64,000 bases of DNA from JBAXAM01 sp964213355 (lineage in GTDB: Bacteria > Pseudomonadota > Gammaproteobacteria > UBA9339), in the NCBI GenBank assembly GCA_964213355.1, contig CAXOVY010000030.1, forward strand, positions 62,001 to 126,000, given 5' to 3'. This document shows positions 42,700-53,406 of the stretch, piece after piece. Made by a program: the position numbers and the translations under genes. Numbering within the stretch: the stretch's first letter is position 1; each line of letters opens with the position of its first letter. The notes under the pieces were generated by a model. That model had not been told where the DNA came from, did no database searches, and worked only from the letters and a program-made list of their open reading frames with translations.

Positions 42700-43467
42700 T
42701 CAGCTAAGATCATATTCATATTCCACTCCTACCAAATACAATCCCTGCGCCGGAGCGGTTGCAGCAGATACCCTACGATCACGTGCCATTAAAACTTCTT
42801 TGACCCAGCTCGGAGGTTTTTCACCTTCGCCAACTTTTACCAGCATCCCAACAATACAGCGAACCATATGTAATAAAAATGCGTTGGCTTTAATATCAAT
42901 AGTTATCATGCCACCATTACGCGTAACTACGAGAGACACAATATTACGCTCTGCACTTTTTGCCTGACAGCCACTACCACGAAACGAAGAAAAATCGTGT
43001 TTTCCAACTAAATACTGCCCCGCTTTATGCATCAGTTTTTCATCAAGCACAAATGGCAACCACATCGCTCGATGACGCAAAATAGCAGAAGCAACTTTAT
43101 TGTTATAGATTATATAGCGGTACTGGCGCGCGGTTGCTGAGAAACGCGCATGAAAATCAGGAGCCGTATGGCGCGCCCAAAGCACACGGATATCCGGGGG
43201 TAAATTGGTATTGGTTCCTAAAATCCAGGCACGATCTGATCGCATAGCCGCGGTATCAAAATGCATTACTTGACCAAGAGCATGCACACCCGCATCAGTT
43301 CGCCCAGCACAAATCACACTAATCGGCTCCGCAGCAACTTGGGCTAAGGCATATTCGATTTTTTCCTGGACAGTACAAATATTATTTTGACGTTGCCAAC
43401 CATGATAATTAGTGCCATCGTATTCGACACCTAAAGCAATACGCATATCTACCTTTGTAAAAACCAA
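42700..43467 (-). CDS. truA: tRNA pseudouridine(38-40) synthase TruA
   Basis: Converts uridines 38-40 in the tRNA anticodon arm. The catalytic Asp lies in CAGRTDAGVHALGQ; other motifs are GVEYDGTNYHGWQRQ and FLLHMVRCIVGMLV. 255 residues, normal. It follows the fimV-like gene, the usual order in gammaproteobacteria. Confidence 0.96.
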   Translation of the reverse strand: MVFTKVDMRIALGVEYDGTNYHGWQRQNNICTVQEKIEYALAQVAAEPISVICAGRTDAGVHALGQVMHFDTAAMRSDRAWILGTNTNLPPDIRVLWARHTAPDFHARFSATARQYRYIIYNNKVASAILRHRAMWLPFVLDEKLMHKAGQYLVGKHDFSSFRGSGCQAKSAERNIVSLVVTRNGGMITIDIKANAFLLHMVRCIVGMLVKVGEGEKPPSWVKEVLMARDRRVSAATAPAQGLYLVGVEYEYDLS

Positions 43468-43491
43468 TTTATTATGGACGTAGGTTCAACA

Positions 43492-44538
43492 CTAAAATTC
43501 TTTGATTTTTGCTAGTAGCTCTTTTGCCTCTGCTTGCTCAGACGAGCTGCCATTTGCCAACGCTTCATCAAGCATAATGCGTGCTTCAGTTCCTTTTCCC
43601 ATATCAATATAAGCACGAGCTAGATTTAATTTGGCAGCAATACCTTCTTTGCTTTCCATCAGATCATATTCTTCTTTAGCAAACACTACGTCGTGGTGTG
43701 GTGTGTTAGCCTCAACAGAACTTTTACGACGCCTAAGCAACAGGTAAAACAATATTAAGAGCAACAAGACAACCACACAAACAAATAAAATAGTAAACAG
43801 AGGTTGACCATGTGTAGCCAATTCAGCTATATATTGCTGTATGGGTTTCAAATTATCCCAGAAAGTCTTCTGGCTCTCCAAGATATATTTTTTTAATTGC
43901 GCTACATTTTGTTCAAGGGAACTTATCCTTTCGTTAAGCTGGATCACCTGGGCTTGCACAATACTATTTTTAGCATTAATAGCCTCGGCTATTTCTTGTG
44001 CAGACGGAGTTGGCGGCTGTGGCATTATTGCGACCAATGGCTGTTGTATAGCTTGAACTGGAGGTATCTCTACAACCGGCTGTTGTTGTAATGGTTCTGA
44101 AAGTGTTGCTGCGCTTGATGGCTGCCTTGATTGTCCTAGATTGGTATTTTTGGTTTTTTTAGGTTTCAATACCTTGGCTGGTTTGTGGTGCTTAATCGGG
44201 CGTTTTAAATAGGCTTTTTTCCATTGGCGATTCTGTTTTTCCACTTCGAGGTAAGCCTGATCTTTCGGAATACTATTAATTCCATCAATACTTGGAAGTT
44301 TAATAATCTTTCCTGGTTTAAGCGCATTTATATTGCTACTAGAAAAAGCATCTTCATTATGACAAAATAAAGCAAGCATAACCTGCTCTATCGAAACCTC
44401 ATTATTTGGTTTTAGTTCATTAGCAATATGCCAAAGAGTATCATCTGCCGTTGTTGGACCATAAATCATGCTTGATGTAGCAAAAGCACTTACTGTGATT
44501 AAAAAACTGCAAATAATACAAATAAAATTTTTACGCAT
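43492..44538 (-). CDS. fimV: FimV/HubP-type polar landmark protein, short form
   Basis: A signal peptide (about 1-20) is followed by a FimV N-terminal/LysM-like region (YGPTTADDTLWHIA, IEQVMLALFCHNEDAF). Then come a Pro/Gln-rich linker, a coiled coil (about 195-230), one transmembrane helix (about 243-265) and the FimV C-terminal motif (LNLARAYIDMGKGTEARIML). 348 residues is far shorter than FimV of Pseudomonas (~900), through loss of linker and TPR-rich parts. It may organise the cell pole or wall contacts. Its position directly before truA is conserved. Confidence 0.85.
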   Translation of the reverse strand: MRKNFICIICSFLITVSAFATSSMIYGPTTADDTLWHIANELKPNNEVSIEQVMLALFCHNEDAFSSSNINALKPGKIIKLPSIDGINSIPKDQAYLEVEKQNRQWKKAYLKRPIKHHKPAKVLKPKKTKNTNLGQSRQPSSAATLSEPLQQQPVVEIPPVQAIQQPLVAIMPQPPTPSAQEIAEAINAKNSIVQAQVIQLNERISSLEQNVAQLKKYILESQKTFWDNLKPIQQYIAELATHGQPLFTILFVCVVVLLLLILFYLLLRRRKSSVEANTPHHDVVFAKEEYDLMESKEGIAAKLNLARAYIDMGKGTEARIMLDEALANGSSSEQAEAKELLAKIKEF

Positions 44539-44617
44539 AATAAAGCTCCCAACAACTTTTGAGACACCAATCTTTGAGGAATTATCATAATAGAAATTTC
44601 GGTTAGTATCCAGAAAA

Positions 44618-45550
44618 TTAGCAGTTTTTTAATTGACTGGCTGTCAACAGAAATACTTCTGCCTCTCCTTTCTCAAATTCTAACCAAGTAAACGGCAAAT
44701 GCGGATATTTCTGTAACACTACAGGCTCACTATTACCAACTTCAACCACCAAAATTCCATTAGGCGACAAATGCTTTGGTGCTTCTTTAAGAATTACTTC
44801 AACTATTTCATCCCCATTTTTACCGGCAAGTAGGGCACCACTTGGTTCATGTCGATATTCCTGCGGCAATAATTGCATTTCCGCCCTACTCACGTATGGT
44901 GGATTACTAATAATAATATCATAAGTTGTATTTTCAAGTGCGCCAAACAAATCTGATTGCAGCAATCGTACTTGTTTTGTACGATTATGCTTGGCACAAT
45001 TTATTGCTGCAACTTTTAACGCCGCTTTCGAAATATCGACTGCATCAATCGTAGCGTTAGGAAAAGCATAAGCACAGCCAATCGCTATACAGCCACTACC
45101 AGTACCAATATCTAAAATTCGTTTCACTTTTTTCGGATCAATCCATGGAGTAAACTGCTTTTGAATTAATTCTGCCATTGGCGAACGGGGAATTAACACA
45201 CGTTCATCGACATAGAAAGACAACCCGGCAAACCATGCCTCTTGAGTTAAATAAGCAGCGGGAACACGCTCTTTAATACGGCGACTAATGACTTTTAACA
45301 CAGTCTGCTTTTCACCAATTGTAAGCTTTGCGTCTAACATAGCCTGATCTATATTTTGTGGCAAATGTAGTGTATGTAAAACTAAATAAACTGCTTCATC
45401 CCAAGCATTATCGCTACCATGACCAAAGTAAATTTGTGCTTGTCCAAACCGACTTACCGCCAAACGAATAAAATCGCGAATAGTATTTAATTCCTTTAAT
45501 ATATTTGTATTGCTTTTTGGGTTTCTTTGGATACGCTTTTTTATTGACAT
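44618..45550 (-). CDS. prmB: Ribosomal protein L3 glutamine methyltransferase PrmB
   Basis: SAM-dependent N5-glutamine methyltransferase. SAM site ILDIGTGSGCIAIGCAYAFP and catalytic NPPY (IISNPPYVSRAEM). The N-terminal WDEAVYLVLHTLHLP pattern and 310-residue length fit PrmB rather than PrmC. It is 18 bp downstream of the metallo-hydrolase gene, at the end of the smc-zipA-ligA transcript direction. Confidence 0.9.
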   Translation of the reverse strand: MSIKKRIQRNPKSNTNILKELNTIRDFIRLAVSRFGQAQIYFGHGSDNAWDEAVYLVLHTLHLPQNIDQAMLDAKLTIGEKQTVLKVISRRIKERVPAAYLTQEAWFAGLSFYVDERVLIPRSPMAELIQKQFTPWIDPKKVKRILDIGTGSGCIAIGCAYAFPNATIDAVDISKAALKVAAINCAKHNRTKQVRLLQSDLFGALENTTYDIIISNPPYVSRAEMQLLPQEYRHEPSGALLAGKNGDEIVEVILKEAPKHLSPNGILVVEVGNSEPVVLQKYPHLPFTWLEFEKGEAEVFLLTASQLKNC

Positions 45551-45568
45551 AATTATGCCTTTTTTATT

Positions 45569-46924
45569 TTAAGAAAGTTGTTCGGTCTGCAAGTATTCCG
45601 GTATCTCGCAGGACCAGTGCAAAGTATCCGTAATTTTCTTTTGTAAAAACTCAGCTGCAGCGGGATCACCATGAGTTATAAACACTTTGCGCGGCGGGGT
45701 TGTTATATTTTTTAACCAATCGGTCATTTCTTGATAATCAGCATGCGCAGAAATATTGCTTAGGGCAACAACCTCACTATTTACCGTAACCAATTCTCCA
45801 TATATTTTAATTGTGTTTATACCACGCAGCAAAGCATCACCTCGAGTACCAGCTGCTTGGTAACCAGAAAGCACAATCGCATTACGTTTGTCATTAGCAA
45901 GAGCCTTAATATGATGCAAAACTCTTCCGCCAGTAAGCATACCGCTAGCTGAGATAATAATTTTAGGAAATGGATAATTATCCAGCTTTTTAGATTCTTC
46001 AACCGTGTTGATATAACGCGCCATGTGTGCAGCTGCAGTACAAATTTTTTCCGAAAAGCGATGTTCTTCCTTATGCCTTAACATAATTTCGGTCATATCT
46101 TGCGCCATCGGGCTATCTAAAAAAACTGGAATATTAGGAATTTTTCCTTCTTGCTTAAGTTGGTAAATATAATACAAAATACTCTGGGTTCTACCAACTG
46201 CAAAAGCCGGAATAATCACGGTTCCACCTCGCTGAGCCGTTCGCTTAATAACCTCTCCCAATTGTTCTTTGGGATTAATCTTTTCATGCAAACGATCTCC
46301 ATAGGTTGATTCTATTACCAAATAATTAGCTGCGAAAATGTTTTCTGGAGCAATAATACACGGATCATCCGTACGCCCTAAATCACCAGAAAACAAAATA
46401 GAAGTATCATACTGCTTTACTATCAAACACGCAGCGCCGAGGATATGCCCAGCATGATTGTAACGAAAACTTAAATCACCAACCATAAAATCCTGGTGAA
46501 AGGCAACAGCGGTCAGCTGCGGAAATACTGCTTCAGCATCAGCACGGGTATAAAGTGGCAAAGCCGGTTTATGCTTTGAATAGCCATGTCTATTAGCGCG
46601 CGCCGCATCTTCTTCCTGGAGATGACCACTATCTAACAATAAAATCTTGCATATTTCTTTGGTAACCTGGGTACAATAAATTTTACCATGAAAGCCATTT
46701 TTAACGAGCAGAGGCAAATAACCCGTATGATCTAAATGAGCATGGGTCAGTACCACCGCATCAATGGTTACAGGTGCTATTGGAAATGGACACCAATTGC
46801 GCAAACGCAAATCTTTAAGACCCTGGAACAAACCACAATCAATTAAAACTTTTTTATCATTGGTCTTCAATAAATATTTAGATCCAGTTACAGTTTTAGT
46901 TGCGCCTAAAAATTGAATTTCCAT
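45569..46924 (-). CDS. MBL-fold RNA-specificity metallo-hydrolase (CPSF/RNase J-like)
   Basis: A metallo-beta-lactamase domain with HAHLDHTGYLPLL and a beta-CASP insert. The C-terminal metal motifs are SGYQAAGTRGD and ISAHADYQEM, followed by FITHGDPAAAEF. 451 residues, as in the bacterial YSH1/CPSF73-like group (COG1236). Probably processes RNA; the substrate is unknown. It lies 2 bp after ligA and likely shares its transcript. Confidence 0.88.
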   Translation of the reverse strand: MEIQFLGATKTVTGSKYLLKTNDKKVLIDCGLFQGLKDLRLRNWCPFPIAPVTIDAVVLTHAHLDHTGYLPLLVKNGFHGKIYCTQVTKEICKILLLDSGHLQEEDAARANRHGYSKHKPALPLYTRADAEAVFPQLTAVAFHQDFMVGDLSFRYNHAGHILGAACLIVKQYDTSILFSGDLGRTDDPCIIAPENIFAANYLVIESTYGDRLHEKINPKEQLGEVIKRTAQRGGTVIIPAFAVGRTQSILYYIYQLKQEGKIPNIPVFLDSPMAQDMTEIMLRHKEEHRFSEKICTAAAHMARYINTVEESKKLDNYPFPKIIISASGMLTGGRVLHHIKALANDKRNAIVLSGYQAAGTRGDALLRGINTIKIYGELVTVNSEVVALSNISAHADYQEMTDWLKNITTPPRKVFITHGDPAAAEFLQKKITDTLHWSCEIPEYLQTEQLS

Positions 46925-46926
46925 TC

Positions 46927-48951
46927 TTATGGTTCCTTCACTTTTAAAATTCCAAGCAACTTTTTTTCATCAATTATCTTGACACCAAACTTTTCTGCCT
47001 TAGCTAGCTTCGACCCGGGATCAGCACCGACTACAACATAAGTAGTCTTTTTAGAAACGCTTTCGCTTACTTTGGCGCCTAAAGCAAGAAGTTTTTCCTT
47101 TGCATCTTCACGACTCATAGATTCCATACTACCGGTCAATACAAACATTTGACCTGCAAGTGGTTGCTTGAGCTGTAGTTCTTGTTTTGGCCAACGAATT
47201 CCAGATTTAAGCAAGTTTTCAATCAATTCCCGATTATGTTTTTGGCGAAAAAAAGTTACGATTTGCGTAGCCACAACTGGACCAATATCGGTAATCACTT
47301 CAAGATCACTAACTTCTGCCTCCATCAACTTGTGCATATCACCAAAATGCTTAGCTAAACTTTGCGCGGTAGTTTCCCCCACTTCCCTAATACCCAAAGC
47401 ATAAATAAACCGAGCCAATGTTGTATCTTTACTTTCGGCGATGGCTTGTAACAGATTTTGTGCTGATTTTTCTCCACGACGCTCAAGTGCTGCAACTTTT
47501 TCTTCTGTTAAAAAATATAGTTCAGCTACATTGTTTACGAGACCACTATCAACTAGTTGATCAACTAGTTTATCGCCTAAGCCTTTAATGTCGAGTGCAC
47601 CACGTGAGGCAAAATGCTTAATTGTCTCTTTGCGTTGCGCGCTGCAATATAAACCACCACTACAACGCGATACTACCTCACCTTCTACTTTTACTATTTC
47701 CGAGCCGCATACAGGACAGAGCCTCGGAAGAGTTACTGGTTTTGCATCATGAGGACGCCGCTCTTTTACTACGGAAACAACTTCAGGAATTACATCACCA
47801 GCGCGACGAATAATAACGGTATCACCTACGCGCACATCCTTACGCCAAACTTCATCAATATTGTGCAAGGTAGCATTACTGACGGTAGCACCACCAACAA
47901 AAACTGGTTCTAATCGAGCAACTGGGGTAATCGCTCCGGTGCGACCAACCTGAAATTCAATATTTAAAACTTTAGTTAACTCTTCCTGAGCCGGAAATTT
48001 ATGGGCAATCGCCCAACGTGGTGCACGCGAAATAAACCCCAATTTATTTTGTAGCTGTAAGTCATTTACCTTATAAACTACACCATCAATTTCATATGGT
48101 AATTTGTCGCGTTTTTTACCAATGGATTGGTAATAACCTAAACATCTTTTTATACCGATAACTACTTTTATTTCTGGATTAATTTTTAAACCACATTCCT
48201 TTATTTTTAATAATATTTCACTGTGCCTAGTTGGTAATGCTCCACCTGCAACTTCACCAACAGTGTAACAAAAAATATCCAATGGCCGACTTGCGGTTAT
48301 TTTAGGATCAAGTTGCCGCAAACTACCAGCAGCAGCATTACGTGGATTAACAAAAGTTTTTTCACCAGCTTTATCGGCCGCTACATTAAATTTTTCAAAT
48401 CCCGCAAGTGGCATATAAACCTCACCGCGAATTTCTAATACTTGCGGGAAATCACTACCACGCAACACTAATGGAATACTTGGGATCGTCCGCACATTCT
48501 GCAAAATGTCTTCACCCACAACCCCATCGCCACGAGTAGCAGCTTTAGTTAAAACACCATTTTCATAGAACAAACTTACGGCTATACCGTCGATTTTGGG
48601 TTCACAAACATACTCAATTTCACTTTCAATTTTTAAGCGCTCGTGAATACGACGATCGAAATTTAATACATCATCAAGAGCAAAAGCATTGTCAAGCGAT
48701 AACATCGATATTGTATGATGTATTTGTTTGAAAGAACTTACAGGTTTAGACCCTACCCGCTTAGTCGGCGAGTCCCTAGTAATTAACTCGGGATACTTAG
48801 CCTCAAGTTGCTGCAATTCTAGAAACAAACGATCGTATTCAACATCTGGAACTTTAGGCTGATCGAGAACATAGTAATAATAGCTATAATCGTTAAGCTT
48901 GTTTTTAAGCTCAGCAATGCGTTTTGTGATGTTTTTTATTGCAGCAGTCAT
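46927..48951 (-). CDS. ligA: NAD-dependent DNA ligase
   Basis: Seals nicks in replication and repair. The adenylation site is CEPKIDGIAVSLFYENG (active Lys in KIDG). An OB domain, a four-Cys zinc finger (CPVCGSE and a later CSGGLYC), helix-hairpin-helix repeats and a C-terminal BRCT domain (AGQMFVLTGSMESMSREDAK) follow. 674 residues, normal. Third in the conserved smc-zipA-ligA order. Confidence 0.97.
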   Translation of the reverse strand: MTAAIKNITKRIAELKNKLNDYSYYYYVLDQPKVPDVEYDRLFLELQQLEAKYPELITRDSPTKRVGSKPVSSFKQIHHTISMLSLDNAFALDDVLNFDRRIHERLKIESEIEYVCEPKIDGIAVSLFYENGVLTKAATRGDGVVGEDILQNVRTIPSIPLVLRGSDFPQVLEIRGEVYMPLAGFEKFNVAADKAGEKTFVNPRNAAAGSLRQLDPKITASRPLDIFCYTVGEVAGGALPTRHSEILLKIKECGLKINPEIKVVIGIKRCLGYYQSIGKKRDKLPYEIDGVVYKVNDLQLQNKLGFISRAPRWAIAHKFPAQEELTKVLNIEFQVGRTGAITPVARLEPVFVGGATVSNATLHNIDEVWRKDVRVGDTVIIRRAGDVIPEVVSVVKERRPHDAKPVTLPRLCPVCGSEIVKVEGEVVSRCSGGLYCSAQRKETIKHFASRGALDIKGLGDKLVDQLVDSGLVNNVAELYFLTEEKVAALERRGEKSAQNLLQAIAESKDTTLARFIYALGIREVGETTAQSLAKHFGDMHKLMEAEVSDLEVITDIGPVVATQIVTFFRQKHNRELIENLLKSGIRWPKQELQLKQPLAGQMFVLTGSMESMSREDAKEKLLALGAKVSESVSKKTTYVVVGADPGSKLAKAEKFGVKIIDEKKLLGILKVKEP

Positions 48952-48960
48952 TGGATATTT

Positions 48961-49614
48961 TTAGTCAAGATTATCTAGCAAATCCGCCACATATAAACTG
49001 CTCGTTTCCACTGTACAAATTTTTTCTCGCAAGCGTCTAATTACTGCAGCATTTATCGGTTGATAGAGATCATCATAAATTTCACCACCAAGCTCCTCTA
49101 TTAATTGGCGCGCAACATCTAGCATTAAATCAAAACGCGTCATTAATTTTTGCTTGGCATCCAACTTCATAAACATCACCAAACCAGCACATTTAAAAGC
49201 GCCCATATCATTTATGGCAAATGATCCATCTGGCGTAGCAGCTGCGATGCTAAATAACACATTACCCTTACCATCTTTGCCTTCATGCCGGTGAAAAATA
49301 TTCATATCACCAAAATCAAACCCCACAGATAGTAAAGTTTGCAACAGTTCATAACCCATATAAGGCTTTCCGGGAAAAGCTTGAATTTGCAGGACAATAA
49401 TGTCCGAATTATATGCCGGTTGTTTATCGGCAATAGCAGGAGCTTGCTGCGTTGCTTCGCTCGCTATAATAGAGCATGGCTCGTTAAAATCAATAACTGG
49501 TTCACGCTTGATATTAATTGGGCGTTTTTTTGCTTGCTTACGTTGATATAAAAACAACCAACCAATGGCAGCAAGAACAAATGCGAGTATTGCATAAAAA
49601 AATAACGATGACAT
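48961..49614 (-). CDS. zipA: Cell-division protein ZipA
   Basis: Membrane anchor for FtsZ. One N-terminal transmembrane helix (about 4-23), a short basic linker and a C-terminal FtsZ-binding domain (about 75-215, with GYELLQTLLSVGFDFGDMNI and FHRHE). 217 residues, shorter than E. coli ZipA (328), mainly from a reduced Pro/Gln linker. Located between smc and ligA as in many gammaproteobacteria. Confidence 0.92.
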   Translation of the reverse strand: MSSLFFYAILAFVLAAIGWLFLYQRKQAKKRPINIKREPVIDFNEPCSIIASEATQQAPAIADKQPAYNSDIIVLQIQAFPGKPYMGYELLQTLLSVGFDFGDMNIFHRHEGKDGKGNVLFSIAAATPDGSFAINDMGAFKCAGLVMFMKLDAKQKLMTRFDLMLDVARQLIEELGGEIYDDLYQPINAAVIRRLREKICTVETSSLYVADLLDNLD

Positions 49615-49629
49615 ATATTCTCTCAGAGA

Positions 49630-52600
49630 TTATTTTTTATCAGTCCCCGCCAATGCCACTGCTGCATCAATATCAACCGTAACAATACGTGACACTCCAG
49701 CTTCCTGCATTGTTATACCAATCAATTGCTCAGCAATTTCCATAGTCAGTTTATTATGCGTTATAAAAATAAACTGCACTGTTTTCGCCATCTCGGCTAC
49801 TAAATTACAAAACCGCGATATATTTATATCATCCAGCGGCGCATCAACTTCATCCAACATACAAAATGGTGCCGGATTTAATTGGAAAATAGAAAAAATT
49901 AAGGAGATGGCCGTTAATGCCTTTTCACCACCAGATAATAAATGAATGTTAGAATTACGTTTACCTGGTGGCTGCGCCATAATCAACACACCAGTTTCAA
50001 GCAAGTCATTAGCGGTCTGCTCTAAATATGCCCTGCCACCACTAAAAATTTTAGGAAATAGGTCTTGAAATCGTATATTGATACTATCGTAAGCCTCTTT
50101 GAAACGCTCTTTGGTATCATGATCAATTTTACGAATTGCGTCCTCCAAAGTGTTTAATGCGCTTACCAAATCTTGGTTTTGTGCATCTAAATAATTTTTC
50201 CTCTCTTGCAACTTTTCAAACTCTTCAATTGCCGCCAGATTAATTAAACCAAGACGCTCAATACGAGACGCCAAGTGTGTCAACTTTTCTTCCCATACAT
50301 TAATGGCAGCATCTTCAGGCATTGCTTCTAGCAAACTATCTAATTGCATTTCAAGTTCGGCAATTTGCTCTTGATAAGTAGTACTCCGAACTTGCAATCC
50401 TTGACGCTCGGTGCGTAATTTCTCCAAAGATATACGGATTTGCTCGCTTGCTTCCTGGTGTTCAGCATGCCTCTGTTCTAACTCGCGTAACCCATGTTCA
50501 ATACTTGCCAGTTGTTGTTTGGCTGACACTAACTGTGTTTCGATTTTAAGGCGCTCTTCTAATTCGTATTGTAACTCCTGCTGTATATTAATCAAGGGTG
50601 CTTCGTTTTCAGCCAAGGAGCTTTCTATATGAGCCTGGTGTTCCTTTAAGCCAACTATGCGATTAGTGTTACGATCCAAACTTTGAACCAAATAATCAAC
50701 TTGCTTTTGTAATAACTGCAAGCGCATCGTCACATGCGTAACATTTTGCAGTTCTTGATTAGCACGCGCGCGCACCACTACTAGCTGCTCTTGTATTTGA
50801 TCGCGCTGCGTTATCAAGGTAGTACGCTCAGAATCATCGATAGTCTTTTGGGTAGATGCATCTTGCCATGCTTTTTGTGCTATATTTAGTTGTTCTTTTT
50901 CATTTTGTAGATTTTGTTCGTGCGTTTTAATTTCGCTTACAAGATTTTGCTTGCGCTGCCTAAGATGATCCAAATGAATTTGTTTGGAGCTAACTTGACT
51001 TTGCACTTCGCTATATTCAGTAGTAACCAGGCGTAATTGCTGCTGCAACTCCTGATATTCCTGCTCTAAAACCACCAAAATATTTTGCTCACTCTTAAAC
51101 TCTTCTTCTCTCTGGGTGCGATTATTTTGTTCTTGTTTAATAATTAAACCCAGCTCCTGAAGTTCTCGTTCACGCTGCAAAATACCTGTTTTTTGATTAG
51201 TGTCATAAGCAACTCGCACCCACCCAGCTCCAAGCCAAATACCGTCTTTGGTAACAATTGATTCACCTGGATTTAGTTTACAGCACAGAGCCAATGCTTC
51301 GGTAATATTTTCTGCGGCATAAATACCTTGGAGCAAATTGTTGATAGAAAGATTTGAATTTACTTTACTTAATAAAGTAGTCGTCTGTGGGACTGTTCGA
51401 ACCAATGCTGCTCGCGCGGTAGTATCAAACAAAATCAAATTACCATGCGTTAAAGTTTTGATGGTCGCTATAACATTATTAATACCATCAACACATATTG
51501 CTTCAAGATAAACACCAAGTACCGTTTCAACTGCAGTTTCCCAACCAGGGACAACCTGCAATTCTTGTGCCAAGCGCGGTTTTTGCTCAAGATTATGCTG
51601 CTTTAACCAATCTGCCAAAACAGCATCATTTTTTCCAAGTGCAGTTTGTTGCAATGCTTCTAATGAAGAATAACGACCGGTTAAAGTTTGGAGTTTGTTA
51701 CGAATCTGATCAAGCGTAAGCGCAAGCTTATTATTACCTTCACGTTGCATCGTAATCTGTTGTTGCTTTGTAGCTAAACTGTTATGTAATTTTTCATGCT
51801 GGTTTTTTAAATCTTCAAATCTATCACTTAGGCTGCTGACTTCTGAAGTCAAAGAAGCAAATTCTAAACCTGCAAGTTCGGCTTTAAATTTCTCCAAATT
51901 TTTAGTTTCCTGAGAAATTCTTTGATCCAAGTGTTGAATACGGGTTTGCTCAACTTCAAGCCGCTGAGAAATTCGTGCTGCATTTGCATTAAAATTGTCC
52001 CAATTATGCTGCCACAACTGCATTTGTTGTTCTGCTTCTAGTAATTCTCGCTGCGCTTGGCTTGAGTTTTCCTGTAGCCCTACGATTTCAGCTTCAAGCT
52101 CTATTTTTTCAGCCGACAACAATTCAATTTGGCCTCGATCGGTCGCTTGATGCGCCGTAGTTTCTTGCCAAACCTGATTAGCCTGAGCCAAATCTTTGGT
52201 TAGCTGCTCGCGACGCTCATGAATATGATGAATTTGCTGCTCCAGTCGCGCGATATTAGCACCAACACTATAGTAACCTTCTTGCACTTGATTAAATTTT
52301 TCAGTACCACTACTACGTTGTTCCCGCAACTGGGAAATTTTGGCCTCAAACGCATGCGACTCAGTGATTTTATTTTCCAGTTGCAGTTCTTCGTTTTTTA
52401 TGGCCACTTCCTGGGTAGCTAATTTTTGCGCCAAGTCTCTCCAGTGTAATGCGTGCAACTGAGCTTTAGTCAAGCGCTCTTCTTGTTTTAATTTTTTGTA
52501 GCGTTCGGCGGCACTTGCTTGTGATTTTAAATATTTAAGTTGCTTATCAAGTTCATCTCGTATGTCATTTAATCTTAAAAGATTTTCTTTTGTATGTTTT

Positions 52601-53151
52601 ATACGATTCTCTGTCTCACGGCGTCGTTCTTTATACTTAGATATTCCAGCCGCTTCTTCGATCATCACCCTAAGCTCATCTGGTTTTGCCTCAATTATTT
52701 TAGAAATCATGCCTTGTTCAATAATGGCATAGCTGCGCGGACCCAAACCGGTACCAAGAAAAATATTAGTAATGTCCCTGCGCCGACAACCAGCATTATT
52801 AAGGAAGTAATCAGAGAATCCATTACGATCAACTTCACGACGAATTGAAATTTCACTATATTGAGCATATTCTCCGCCAAGACTGGCATCGCCATTATCA
52901 AAAGTTAATTCTACTGAGGCTTGGCCAACCGGTTTACGCGAAGATGAACCGTTAAAAATAACATCGGTCATCGATTCGCCGCGCAGTTGTTTCGCTGAGA
53001 TTTCACCCATAACCCAGCGTACTGCATCAATGATGTTTGACTTACCACAACCATTAGGCCCAACCACACCGGTCAAACTGCTTTGCAGCTGAATTGTTGT
53101 TGGATCAACAAATGATTTAAAACCTGACATTTTTATTTTTTTTAGCTTCAT
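49630..53151 (-). CDS. smc: Chromosome partition protein SMC
   Basis: Chromosome-condensing ATPase. Walker A VVGPNGCGKSNIIDAVRWVM at the N-terminus, two long coiled coils separated by a hinge (about 520-650), then signature LLSGGEKALTAISLIF and Walker B MLDEVDAPLDD at the C-terminus. 1173 residues, normal. It heads the smc-zipA-ligA unit. Its kleisin partners are not in the window. The 159 bp upstream also carry the tRNA-Ala promoter in the opposite direction. Confidence 0.97.
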   Translation of the reverse strand: MKLKKIKMSGFKSFVDPTTIQLQSSLTGVVGPNGCGKSNIIDAVRWVMGEISAKQLRGESMTDVIFNGSSSRKPVGQASVELTFDNGDASLGGEYAQYSEISIRREVDRNGFSDYFLNNAGCRRRDITNIFLGTGLGPRSYAIIEQGMISKIIEAKPDELRVMIEEAAGISKYKERRRETENRIKHTKENLLRLNDIRDELDKQLKYLKSQASAAERYKKLKQEERLTKAQLHALHWRDLAQKLATQEVAIKNEELQLENKITESHAFEAKISQLREQRSSGTEKFNQVQEGYYSVGANIARLEQQIHHIHERREQLTKDLAQANQVWQETTAHQATDRGQIELLSAEKIELEAEIVGLQENSSQAQRELLEAEQQMQLWQHNWDNFNANAARISQRLEVEQTRIQHLDQRISQETKNLEKFKAELAGLEFASLTSEVSSLSDRFEDLKNQHEKLHNSLATKQQQITMQREGNNKLALTLDQIRNKLQTLTGRYSSLEALQQTALGKNDAVLADWLKQHNLEQKPRLAQELQVVPGWETAVETVLGVYLEAICVDGINNVIATIKTLTHGNLILFDTTARAALVRTVPQTTTLLSKVNSNLSINNLLQGIYAAENITEALALCCKLNPGESIVTKDGIWLGAGWVRVAYDTNQKTGILQRERELQELGLIIKQEQNNRTQREEEFKSEQNILVVLEQEYQELQQQLRLVTTEYSEVQSQVSSKQIHLDHLRQRKQNLVSEIKTHEQNLQNEKEQLNIAQKAWQDASTQKTIDDSERTTLITQRDQIQEQLVVVRARANQELQNVTHVTMRLQLLQKQVDYLVQSLDRNTNRIVGLKEHQAHIESSLAENEAPLINIQQELQYELEERLKIETQLVSAKQQLASIEHGLRELEQRHAEHQEASEQIRISLEKLRTERQGLQVRSTTYQEQIAELEMQLDSLLEAMPEDAAINVWEEKLTHLASRIERLGLINLAAIEEFEKLQERKNYLDAQNQDLVSALNTLEDAIRKIDHDTKERFKEAYDSINIRFQDLFPKIFSGGRAYLEQTANDLLETGVLIMAQPPGKRNSNIHLLSGGEKALTAISLIFSIFQLNPAPFCMLDEVDAPLDDINISRFCNLVAEMAKTVQFIFITHNKLTMEIAEQLIGITMQEAGVSRIVTVDIDAAVALAGTDKK

Positions 53152-53251
53152 AATTCTGTTAAAACAGCTCAGTCAAGCATATTAAAATAACAGTTTCTAA
53201 GAAAAAGAGAAGGATTTCATGTAAAAAACATTTCATATAAATTCAACTAGT

Positions 53252-53280
53252 TTGCCTCTACCCTATTTATAGTCTAAAAT
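53252..53280 (+). promoter_or_regulatory. Candidate promoter of tRNA-Ala
   Basis: TTGCCT (53252-53257), 17 bases, TAAAAT (53275-53280), 30 bp before the tRNA. It may drive tRNA-Ala, maf and tRNA-Arg together. Confidence 0.5.
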
Positions 53281-53310
53281 CGCCCTCCAATATAGATTGA
53301 TTTGATTTAT

Positions 53311-53386
<76 letters not shown>

Positions 53387-53406
53387 TTCTTTAGGCATGA
53401 TAACGT